Notes under the pieces: generated by a model | Seen by the model: only the letters and a program-made list of their open reading frames with translations | The model's database searches: none | Told to the model about the DNA's origin: nothing | Source: Caulobacteraceae bacterium | Lineage (GTDB): Bacteria; Pseudomonadota; Alphaproteobacteria; Caulobacterales; Caulobacteraceae | Direction of reading: 5' to 3' | Length of the DNA: 64,000 bases | Assembly: GCA_027487945.1 (NCBI GenBank) | Contig: JAIYCQ010000024.1 | Span: 49,313-113,312 of the forward strand | Shown: positions 1-7,673 of the stretch, piece by piece | Position numbering within the stretch: position 1 is the stretch's first letter | How the letters are laid out: every line of letters starts with the position of its first letter | Program-made: the position numbers and the translations under genes

Positions 1-303
1 CGTCGCCGAGCAGCCGTTACTCGACCTACCCGCGTGCCTCTCGGTCCGCATAGTTCGGCAGTCGATGTCCGTCTCGTTGGCCGTTCTGCCCCAGTGCTGG
101 TCGATGGCTCATGCGAGCCGAAATGTCCCAGCCTTTTCCTGTCGTGCGGCGGGGTCGCCGCGATCTCACCCCTGAACGATATGTTCGGTTCTAAATAGTG
201 AACCTTATCAACTATTTATACTCTAAAGTGGTCGCAACCTCAATATCATTCGTCAGCAGTATCGAGAGTTTTCAATGATGGCCGCTGTGGGGCGTCGTGA
301 GGA
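1..303. other. Non-coding left edge with AT-rich inverted repeat
   Basis: I find no convincing coding region here. Around 180-250 the base composition is clearly more AT-rich than the rest of the window. That patch holds a perfect 8-bp inverted repeat, TAAATAGT at 192-199 and ACTATTTA at 211-218, with an 11-nt spacer. It lies downstream of the MerR gene, which reads leftward, so it could be the operator or promoter of a gene beyond the left edge, or a trace of the border of the metal-resistance block. The function is unknown. Confidence 0.4.
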
Positions 304-726
304 TCAATGCGCTTCGTTTTCACACAGGGCGTGATCATTCAGACCCTCGATCACCCGGCAGTCGAGAACCTTTCCGGCGCCGCAGCAGCCCACCATGCGG
401 GCGAGTTCGTCGCGGAGCCGCTGAAGCTGGGCGATCTTCTCCTCGACGACCTCCAGGTGGGTCCGCGCGATAAGATCGGCGTCGTCACACGGCGTGTCGG
501 GTCGGTCCGCGAGACCGAGCAGGGCTTCGATGTCTCTGATTTCGAACCCCAACTGCCGGGCGTGACGGATGAACCGTAGACGGCGGATGGCGTCGTCCCC
601 GTAGGTGCGCCGGTCGCTGTCGGTTCGATCCGGCACTGGCATCAGGCCAATCTGTTCGTAGAAGCGGATGGTCGGGACCTTTACATCCGTCGCCTGGGCG
701 AGCCTTCCGATGGTGAGGCCGGGCAT
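304..726 (-). CDS. MerR-family metal-responsive regulator, ZntR-like
   Basis: This is a cytoplasmic transcriptional activator that bends a long-spacer promoter when it binds metal. The N-terminal winged helix starts TIGRLAQATDVKVPTIRFYE, followed by the long dimerisation helix (about residues 78-113). The metal-site cysteines are C80, C114-C115 and C123, with an extra C135; the CCG...C-x-I-x-x-L arrangement matches Zn(II)-responsive ZntR more than CueR. I chose the ATG at 726 because AGGAG lies 7 nt upstream; a TTG two codons earlier is less likely. The gene is divergent from the CDF transporter, and their shared gap carries the operator. It probably controls the czc-like genes to the right. 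Zn/Cd/Co/Pb specificity is inferred only. Confidence 0.88.
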   Translation of the reverse strand: MPGLTIGRLAQATDVKVPTIRFYEQIGLMPVPDRTDSDRRTYGDDAIRRLRFIRHARQLGFEIRDIEALLGLADRPDTPCDDADLIARTHLEVVEEKIAQLQRLRDELARMVGCCGAGKVLDCRVIEGLNDHALCENEAH

Positions 727-762
727 GGTCAAACTCCTGATCGCGTCGCCACAAGATAGGGC

Positions 763-793
763 TTGATCCTCTAGTCGCTAGAGCTTGTAGGAC
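763..793 (+). promoter_or_regulatory. MerR-type promoter/operator, copy 1
   Basis: A -35-like TTGATC (763-768) and a -10-like TAGGAC (788-793) are separated by 19 nt, the over-long spacing typical of MerR-controlled promoters. The spacer holds the palindrome CTCTAG-TCG-CTAGAG (769-783). It sits between the divergent MerR gene and the CDF gene at 800, so it should both drive the transporter and control the regulator. The same element recurs at 9696-9726. Confidence 0.8.
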
Positions 794-799
794 CGTCTT

Positions 800-1459
800 A
801 TGGCTCATGATTCTCCCCTCGCAAAACCCGCCGTGTCCGGCTGCTGTGGCCACACCGCGCCCTTCGATGGGGCGACACCGGCATACCGCCGGATTCTCGG
901 ATGGGTGATCGCCATCAATCTGGTCGGCTTCGTCGTGGTAGCGTCGGGCGGTCTGCTGGCAGGGTCGGCGTCCCTGGCCGCCAACGCCCTCGACTTCCTG
1001 GCTGACGCCGCGACCTACGCGCTCAGCCTGTGGGTCATCGGCAAGAGCGTCTCGATCCGCAGCGGCGCAGCCTTGGTGAAGGGCGCAAGCCTCAGCCTGT
1101 TGGCCGTGTCGGTCCTCGGCTTTGCGATCTGGCGGGCGATCAATGGCGTGCCGCCGCAAGGCTTGGCGATCTCTGGCCTGGGCCTCTTCGGAGCGGCGGC
1201 CAATCTGGTCGCGGCGATCTTGTTGTCAAAGTATCGCGATGGCGACGCCAACGTCCGTTCGGTCTGGCTCTGCACGCGCAATGACCTGATCCAGTGCCTC
1301 GCCGTAGTCGGCGTCGGCGCCGTGGTCTGGCTGACGCATTCCCGCTGGCCTGACCTGATCGCGGGCGGCGTCCTGGCCGTGGTCTTCCTCCAGTCGGCAT
1401 GGTCGATCACCGTTCAGGCCCTGGCCGAACGCCGACACGCTCTCGCGGCGACGCATTGA
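800..1459 (+). CDS. Short cation diffusion facilitator (CDF) family transporter
   Basis: This is an inner-membrane divalent-metal/proton antiporter, probably exporting Zn, Co or Cd. At 219 residues it has the membrane domain (about six helices) but lacks the C-terminal cytoplasmic dimerisation domain of typical 300-residue CDF proteins. Helix 2 carries DFLAD, the D-x3-D half of the transport site. Helix 5 carries RNDLIQ in place of the usual H-x3-D, as in a divergent CDF branch. A Cys-Cys-Gly-His near the N-terminus (SGCCGH) may be an extra metal ligand. It is the first gene after the MerR operator. Confidence 0.82.
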   Translation: MAHDSPLAKPAVSGCCGHTAPFDGATPAYRRILGWVIAINLVGFVVVASGGLLAGSASLAANALDFLADAATYALSLWVIGKSVSIRSGAALVKGASLSLLAVSVLGFAIWRAINGVPPQGLAISGLGLFGAAANLVAAILLSKYRDGDANVRSVWLCTRNDLIQCLAVVGVGAVVWLTHSRWPDLIAGGVLAVVFLQSAWSITVQALAERRHALAATH

Positions 1460-1492
1460 TCCCACGGGCCAAGGCAGCTAGTTCAGGACATC

Positions 1493-1852
1493 ATGGCCTT
1501 ACCGGCGCAACTTTCACGACTGATCGGACGGCTCGGTAGGCCGCTGATGGTCGTGTGCGCCTTGATGCTCGCCTTCGGCCCCATCGCTGACGGCCTGATC
1601 TGCGGAACCGACTCCGCGACAGCCGAAGCCGGTGTGCTCGATCCGGGGCATGATGGTGGCGAGAGCGGTTCCGCCGATCCGGATCATGCGGTGTGCGCTC
1701 ATGGTCACTGCCACCACGCGTCCGCTGTGACCGGCAGTGGGGAGGTTCAGGTCGCGACAGCCCTCTACACCGCAGCCGCCCTGGACCGCATAGCGGCCCC
1801 CCAGCCGCCATCAGCCAACCAACCCACTCTGGAACGTCCGCCCAGAGTCTGA
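1493..1852 (+). CDS. Small exported His/Cys-rich protein of the czc cluster
   Basis: This 119-residue protein has one hydrophobic segment (about residues 17-36) that could be a signal or anchor. An Asp/Gly-rich stretch follows, then a compact cluster of potential ligands: H65, C68, H70, H72, C73, H74 and H75. I do not recognise a named family. Its place between the CDF gene and czcC, and its ligand content, suggest a periplasmic metal-binding accessory protein, comparable in role (not in sequence) to CzcI-type proteins. Function is inferred from context. Confidence 0.65.
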   Translation: MALPAQLSRLIGRLGRPLMVVCALMLAFGPIADGLICGTDSATAEAGVLDPGHDGGESGSADPDHAVCAHGHCHHASAVTGSGEVQVATALYTAAALDRIAAPQPPSANQPTLERPPRV

Positions 1853-1909
1853 CCGCGACCCGCGCCGCCGGGCGCGTCCGCCTTTGTCAGATTCGAAGCA
1901 GGATTTCCC

Positions 1910-3139
1910 ATGCCTTCTCCATACCTGTCGCGCTGCGCCGCTTTCGGCGCCGCCGCGATGCTGTTGGCGAGCTTCGCCAGCAGCGCATTCGCCGAACCCG
2001 TCACCCTAACCCAATCGCTTGATCGCGCTCAGGCCGGGTCTCCCCTCATCACTGCCGCCGAAGCCGGTGTCCGGGCTGCCGAAGGTCGCGCCCGGCAGGC
2101 CGGTCTCCCGCCCAATCCCGAGATCAGCGTCGAAGCCGAGAACTTCTCCGGCTCCGGCCCCTATGACGGGTTCGGCTCCGCCGAGACGACCTTCGCCCTT
2201 GAGCAACGCCTTGAACTGGGCGGCAAGCGGGGGTCTCGCCTTGCGGTCGCCCGTGCGGAGATCGAGACGGCCCGCCTGCGGCTTGCTGTTGCACGCGCTG
2301 ACGTAGCCAAGGATGTCCGCTCAGCCTTCGCGGAAGCTGCTGCCGCCGAGGACCGCGTCATCCTGGCGCGGGAGGCTCTCCAACGGGCCGAGGACCTTGC
2401 CCGCGTGGTCGGCATTCTCGTTGATGCTGGCCGCGAGCCACCGCTCCGCGCCCTCCGCGCCCGATCTGCCGTCGAGGAAGCGCGGGCCAAGGCGCAGGCT
2501 GCGGAGGCCGAGGCCGCCTCGGCTCGCCGCGCTCTGGCGACCTTGATCGGCGCCGATAGCGACAGCGTTACGGTCGCCGACGAACCGCCGGTGCGCTTCG
2601 CGCTGACGGGTCCGCTCGATCCGACCACATCACTGGACGTGCGGTTGGCTGATCTGGAGTTCGCTGTCGCCAACGCCACGATTACTCGCGAGCGGTCGGC
2701 GGGGGCGCCAGACGTGACCCTCCAGGCCGGTATCCGCCGGTTTGAAGACAGCGGTGATCAGGCAGTGATCGTCGGCTTCTCCGCGCCGATCCCGATAATC
2801 GACCGCAACCAGGGAAACGTCGCCGCCGCCCGCGCCGATGCCGACGCTGCCGACGCTCGTCGTCGTCTGGCCCTGGCCGAAGCCATTCGGCGCGCTCGTG
2901 ATGCGGAGGCGGCCCTGAAGACCGCCGACGCTCGCGTCGCCGTGCTGGAAACTCGGACCGTGCCGCAGGCCGAGGAAGCCCTGCGCCTGACCCGTCTTGG
3001 CTACGAGGCAGGGAAGTTCCCGCTGCTCGAAGTGCTCGACGCCCAGGACGCCCTCGCCGCCTCCAAGGAAGACCTCATCGCCGCGCGGCTGGACCGCGCC
3101 AGGGCCATCGCCGCGCAGATGCGCGCCGCCGCCCGCTGA
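1910..3139 (+). CDS. czcC: Outer-membrane efflux protein of heavy-metal RND system (CzcC-like)
   Basis: This TolC-family protein forms the outer-membrane channel of a tripartite metal efflux pump. It has a signal peptide ending near residue 28 (SSAFA), then two OEP repeats rich in long Ala/Glu/Arg helices, at 409 residues the normal size for CzcC. The C-terminal repeat contains LTRLGYEAGKFPLLEVLDAQ, a typical OEP signature. The adaptor gene follows after 14 nt, so czcC, czcB and czcA form one operon. Confidence 0.9.
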   Translation: MPSPYLSRCAAFGAAAMLLASFASSAFAEPVTLTQSLDRAQAGSPLITAAEAGVRAAEGRARQAGLPPNPEISVEAENFSGSGPYDGFGSAETTFALEQRLELGGKRGSRLAVARAEIETARLRLAVARADVAKDVRSAFAEAAAAEDRVILAREALQRAEDLARVVGILVDAGREPPLRALRARSAVEEARAKAQAAEAEAASARRALATLIGADSDSVTVADEPPVRFALTGPLDPTTSLDVRLADLEFAVANATITRERSAGAPDVTLQAGIRRFEDSGDQAVIVGFSAPIPIIDRNQGNVAAARADADAADARRRLALAEAIRRARDAEAALKTADARVAVLETRTVPQAEEALRLTRLGYEAGKFPLLEVLDAQDALAASKEDLIAARLDRARAIAAQMRAAAR

Positions 3140-3153
3140 AAGGACAGACTGAC

Positions 3154-4335
3154 ATGATCGACTTCAATTCCAGACGAACCCTGCTGATCTCCGCTGCCGC
3201 CATCGTCCTGGTTGCAGGTGGAGGCGGCGTCCTGGTCGGACGAGGTGTGCTGGCTCCAAAGGCTGCCGCGCCCGCCGAGGCGGAACACGCCGAAGAGGAA
3301 GGCCACGCCGAGGGGGACCAGATCGAGATGGAGGCGGCCCGCATCAAGGCCGCTGGCATCCAGCTTTCCCAGGTCACTGCTGGAGGGCTGGGGGCCGAGA
3401 TCACCGTCCAGGCCACCGTCACGGGCTCGCCGGACGGGCAGGCCGTTCTCGCGGCGAGGGCAGACGGCGCCGTGGTCCGCATTCTCAAGCGGCTCGGTGA
3501 CCCCGTGTCAGCGGGCGAGACGATCGCGCTCCTTGAGAGCCGCGACGCCGCCGCCATCGCATCTGACCGGGCCACCGCGTCCGCCAAGGTCATCGCCGCC
3601 CGACAGGTCTATCAGCGCGAAAAGCGTCTGTTCGACGCCGGGATCAGTGCGCGGCAGGACCTGGAGGCCGCCCAGTCCGAACTGGCGGTCGCCGAGGCGG
3701 AGCAACGGCGCGCCGCGTCCGCAGGGACTGCGGCGGGCGTGACCAGCAATGGCCGCTACATCACCGTGACCAGTCCAATCTCCGGGCGGATCACCGGGGC
3801 GCCAGCCGTCCTGGGTTCCTTCGTTCCGGCGGGGACAGAACTCTTCCGCGTCGCCAATCCGGCACGGATTGAAGTCCACGCTGCCCTTCCCAGCACGGAT
3901 GTGAAGCGCGTGTCGCCGGGCGATCTGGCTGTTGTCGAAACGCCCAGCGGGGAGACCCTCACTGCGGTTGTTCGCTCGGTCACGCCGGGCCTGGACGCCG
4001 AGAGTCGATCCGCGACGGTCGTCCTGACCCTGACGGGCGGCCTCGACAGCTTGGCCCCCGGCCAATCGGTTCGCGCCAGGATTACTCCTCGCGCCGCCGC
4101 CGCCAGCGGCGAGATCGCCGTTCCCGACGAGGCGGTCCAGACGGTCGAAGGCCGCGAGGTGGTCTTCGTCCGAACGGCCAAGGGGTTCCAGGCGCGCCCG
4201 GTTTCCACCGGCGCCAGGAGCAGCGGGCGGATCGTCATCCTGGCGGGCCTCAAGCCCGGCGAGATGATCGCGACCAAGGGCGCCTTCATGCTCAAGGCCG
4301 AGATCGGCAAGGGCTCGGCTGAACATGGCCACTGA
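3154..4335 (+). CDS. czcB: Efflux RND periplasmic adaptor subunit (CzcB-like)
   Basis: This membrane-fusion protein links the inner-membrane RND pump to the outer-membrane channel. An N-terminal anchor (about residues 9-32) is followed by a His/Glu-rich linker (about 41-60), which could bind metal in the periplasm. Then come the split lipoyl/biotinyl-like domain (ILKRLGDPVSAGETIALLESRD), a coiled-coil hairpin, and beta-barrel and C-terminal domains. The 393-residue length fits the HME-RND adaptors. AAAGGAC lies upstream of the ATG at good spacing. It is in an operon with czcC and czcA. Confidence 0.9.
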   Translation: MIDFNSRRTLLISAAAIVLVAGGGGVLVGRGVLAPKAAAPAEAEHAEEEGHAEGDQIEMEAARIKAAGIQLSQVTAGGLGAEITVQATVTGSPDGQAVLAARADGAVVRILKRLGDPVSAGETIALLESRDAAAIASDRATASAKVIAARQVYQREKRLFDAGISARQDLEAAQSELAVAEAEQRRAASAGTAAGVTSNGRYITVTSPISGRITGAPAVLGSFVPAGTELFRVANPARIEVHAALPSTDVKRVSPGDLAVVETPSGETLTAVVRSVTPGLDAESRSATVVLTLTGGLDSLAPGQSVRARITPRAAAASGEIAVPDEAVQTVEGREVVFVRTAKGFQARPVSTGARSSGRIVILAGLKPGEMIATKGAFMLKAEIGKGSAEHGH

Positions 4336-4361
4336 CAGCAACCAGATCGGGAGATAGAGCC

Positions 4362-7300
4362 ATGATCGCTCGCCTTCTCGCGCTGTCGGTGAAACACCGC
4401 ATCGCGATCATTTTCTTCACCGTCATCGTCATGGCGGTCGGAGCCTTCAACCTCATCCGTCTGCCCATCGACGCGGTGCCGGACATCACCAACAAGCAGG
4501 TGCAGATCAACACGGTCGCACCGGCCTTCAACCCGCTGGAGATCGAGAAGCGGGTCACCTTCCCCATCGAAACGGCTCTCGCGGGCATCCCTGGCCTGGA
4601 GTCGACCCGCTCGATCTCCCGCAACGGGTTCAGTCAGGTCACCGCCGTCTTCACCGAGGGGACAGACCTCTACTTCGCGCGCCAGCAGGTGGCCGAACGG
4701 CTCGGCTCGGCCAAGGAGAGTCTGCCCGGCGATGTCGAACCGCAGATGGGACCGGTGTCCACGGGCCTGGGCGAAGTCGTCATGTGGTCAATCCGCTTCG
4801 GCCCCAAAACCCAGGTGGTCGCTGACGGCAAACCCGGCTGGCAACGGAATGGTTCGTTCCTGACCGCCGAAGGCGAACTGCTCACCGACACGGTGTCGCA
4901 AGGCGCCTATCTGCGCACCATCGAGGACTGGATCGTTCGACCCCAGATCAGGACCGTGCAGGGTGTCGCGGGCGTGGACGGGATCGGCGGCTACGAAAAG
5001 CAGTATGTCGTCGAGCCCGATACGGCCAAACTGGCGGCCTATGGCGTGTCGTTCACCGAACTGGCCGAGGCCCTGGAGCATGCCAACCTCTCGGTCGGCG
5101 CGGGTTTCGTGGAGCGGGGTGGGGAAGCCTTCCTGGTCCGCGCTGACGCCCGCATCCGTAGTCTCGACGAGATCGAGCGCGCCGTGGTCGCCACCCGCGA
5201 AGGTGTGGCGGTAACAGTTCGCGATGTCGCCTCCGTCAAGCTTGGCGGCGCCCTGCGAACTGGCGCGGCCAGCGAGAACGGACAGGAAGCCGTCATCGGC
5301 ACCGCCCTGATGCTGACCGGCGAGAACAGCCGGACGGTCGCCAAAGCCGTCGCGGAGAAGCTGGAGGCGGTCATCAAGTCGATGCCGCCGGGCGTGCGCC
5401 TGGAGATCGTTTACGACCGCTCCAAGCTGGTGAACGCGACTATCTCCACGGTCGAGAAGAACCTCACCGAGGGCGCGCTGCTGGTCATCGTCTCGCTGTT
5501 CCTACTGCTGGGGAACATCCGCGCGGCGATTATCACCGCGCTCGTCATCCCGATCTCCATGCTGTTTACGGCCATCGGCATGAACGCGCTCGGGGTGTCG
5601 GGAAATCTGATGAGCCTGGGCGCGCTCGACTTCGGCCTGATCGTCGATGGCACGGTGATCATCATCGAGAACTGCCTGCGGCGATTGGCGGAGCGACAGC
5701 ATCACGAAGGCAGGGTGCTGACCTTGGCGGAACGGCTCGACGAGGTAGTGGCTTCGTCGAGGGAGATGGTCCGGCCAACCCTCTACGGGCAAGCGATAAT
5801 CCTGCTCGTCTTTGCCCCGCTGCTGACCTTCCAGGGCGTCGAGGGGAAGATGTTCACCCCCATGGCGATCACCGTCATGCTCGCCCTGGCCGGGGCCTTT
5901 GTCGCGTCCCTGACATTCGTTCCCGCCGCCGTCGCTCTGTTGATCCGGGGCAAGGTGGCCGAGAAGGAAGTCGCGATCATCGCGATCCCGAAGCGGCGAT
6001 ACGAGCCCTGGCTTCGCAAGGCCGTGGCGCGTCCTCTGCCGGTGATCGCCGGTGGCGCAGTGATCTTCGTCGTCGCGATGATCACCTTCACCTTCTTGGG
6101 GCGGGAGTTCATCCCGCAACTCGACGAGAAGGACCTTGCTGTCCAGGCCCTTCGCATCCCTTCGACGGCCCTGGACCAGTCGGCGGGCATGCAGCGGCAG
6201 GTCGAGCAGGTGATCGCCTCGTTCCCGCAGGTGAAGTTCGTCTACAGCAAGACGGGCACCGCCGAGGTCGCGTCCGATCCCATGCCGCCCAACGCTTCGG
6301 ATACCTTCATCATCCTCAAGCCCGAGAAAGAGTGGCCCAAGCCCAGGATCACGAAGGCCGAACTGGTCGATCAGATGGAGGACAAGCTCAACACCCTGGT
6401 CGGCAACAACTACGAGTTCAGCCAGCCGATCCAGATGCGGTTCAACGAACTCATCGCAGGGGTTCGTGGCGATGTGGCCATCAAGGTCTATGGCGACGAT
6501 CTCGACACGATGACCGCAACGGCCACTGAAATCGCCGCGATCCTCCAGTCCATCAAGGGCGCGGCGGACGTGAAGGTCGAACAGACCGGCGGCTTCCCGA
6601 CCCTGGACGTGACGTTCGACCGCGAGGTCATCGCCCGGTTCGGCCTGACCATCCAGGAGGTGACCGACAGCATGGCCGCCGCCATGGGCGGACGTGAGGC
6701 GGGTCTGGTGTTCGAGGGTGACCGGCGGTTCGATGTCGTGGTTCGCCTACCCCAGGCGGCGCGCAACGACCTGGACGCCCTTGGCGCGCTGCCCATCATG
6801 CTTCCGGCGGGCGAGGGCAGACCTCGCGCCTCAGTGCCGCTTCGGGAATTGGCCCGGTTCAGCTTCTCGGAGGGCCTCAATCAGGTCAGCCGGGAGTCGG
6901 GCAAGCGCAGGGTGGTCGTCCAGGCCAACGTGCGCGGCAGTGACCTTGGCTCCTTCGTTACCACGGCCCAGGCTCGGGTAGAGAAGGAGGTGAAGCTGCC
7001 GCCTGAAAGCTGGATCGTCTGGAGCGGCCAGTTCGAAAACCTCAAGGCCGCCTCTCAGCGGATCGGTCTAGTGGTTCCGGCGGCGGGGCTGGCGATTTTC
7101 CTGCTGCTATTCATGGCCCTCGGGCAGCTTCGGGCCGCCGTCGCGGTGTTCTCCGCCGTGCCGCTGGCTCTGGCCGGGGGCGTGTTCGCCCTTGCTTTGA
7201 CAGGTCAGACGTTCTCGATCTCGGCGGCGGTCGGCTTCATCGCCCTATCCGGCGTCGCGGTGCTGAACGGGTTGGTGATGATGAGCAGCATCCAGAAACG

Positions 7301-7586
7301 GCTCGGCGACGGGCTCGGGCTGGATGACGCTATCATCGACGGCGCGATGGAGCGGTTCCGGTCCGTGCTGATGACCGCCATCGTCCCGTCCCTGGGCTTC
7401 GTGCCTATGGCCCTGGCGACTGGCACGGGCGCGGAGGTTCAGAAACCGCTGGCCATCGTGGTCATCGGCGGCCTGATCACCGCCACAGCCCTGACCCTGT
7501 TCGTCCTGCCCGCCATCTGCCGGGTGATGCTGCGGGAGCCGAAACGGATCGTTCCTGGCCACCTCACGTTGGAAGGGGCGCCCTGA
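4362..7586 (+). CDS. czcA: Heavy-metal efflux RND transporter (CzcA-like)
   Basis: This is the inner-membrane proton-driven pump of the Czc complex. At 1074 residues it is full length, with twelve expected membrane helices and two large periplasmic loops. The helix-4 HME-RND signature DFGLIVDGTVIIIE is intact (D423, D429, E436), the residues that carry protons and define the Zn/Co/Cd-type group. GGGAGA precedes the ATG. The product expels divalent cations with CzcB and CzcC; exact metal range cannot be read from the sequence. Confidence 0.93.
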   Translation: MIARLLALSVKHRIAIIFFTVIVMAVGAFNLIRLPIDAVPDITNKQVQINTVAPAFNPLEIEKRVTFPIETALAGIPGLESTRSISRNGFSQVTAVFTEGTDLYFARQQVAERLGSAKESLPGDVEPQMGPVSTGLGEVVMWSIRFGPKTQVVADGKPGWQRNGSFLTAEGELLTDTVSQGAYLRTIEDWIVRPQIRTVQGVAGVDGIGGYEKQYVVEPDTAKLAAYGVSFTELAEALEHANLSVGAGFVERGGEAFLVRADARIRSLDEIERAVVATREGVAVTVRDVASVKLGGALRTGAASENGQEAVIGTALMLTGENSRTVAKAVAEKLEAVIKSMPPGVRLEIVYDRSKLVNATISTVEKNLTEGALLVIVSLFLLLGNIRAAIITALVIPISMLFTAIGMNALGVSGNLMSLGALDFGLIVDGTVIIIENCLRRLAERQHHEGRVLTLAERLDEVVASSREMVRPTLYGQAIILLVFAPLLTFQGVEGKMFTPMAITVMLALAGAFVASLTFVPAAVALLIRGKVAEKEVAIIAIPKRRYEPWLRKAVARPLPVIAGGAVIFVVAMITFTFLGREFIPQLDEKDLAVQALRIPSTALDQSAGMQRQVEQVIASFPQVKFVYSKTGTAEVASDPMPPNASDTFIILKPEKEWPKPRITKAELVDQMEDKLNTLVGNNYEFSQPIQMRFNELIAGVRGDVAIKVYGDDLDTMTATATEIAAILQSIKGAADVKVEQTGGFPTLDVTFDREVIARFGLTIQEVTDSMAAAMGGREAGLVFEGDRRFDVVVRLPQAARNDLDALGALPIMLPAGEGRPRASVPLRELARFSFSEGLNQVSRESGKRRVVVQANVRGSDLGSFVTTAQARVEKEVKLPPESWIVWSGQFENLKAASQRIGLVVPAAGLAIFLLLFMALGQLRAAVAVFSAVPLALAGGVFALALTGQTFSISAAVGFIALSGVAVLNGLVMMSSIQKRLGDGLGLDDAIIDGAMERFRSVLMTAIVPSLGFVPMALATGTGAEVQKPLAIVVIGGLITATALTLFVLPAICRVMLREPKRIVPGHLTLEGAP

Positions 7587-7588
7587 TG

Positions 7589-7627
7589 CGAGGGGAAGGT
7601 CGGGGCAACCCGGCCTTCCGACCCTCG
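7589..7627 (+). terminator. Intercistronic stem-loop after czcA
   Basis: An imperfect long hairpin lies directly after the czcA stop: CGAGGG (7589-7594) pairs with CCCTCG (7622-7627), and GAAGG and CGGG pair with CCTTC and CCCG inside. No T-run follows, so it is more likely a processing or partial-termination element between czcA and the ATPase gene than a strong terminator. Confidence 0.4.
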
Positions 7628-7673
7628 TGCTTCTACGGACTAAAACCTCTTCCTCGATCAACGAGACCCCGAG

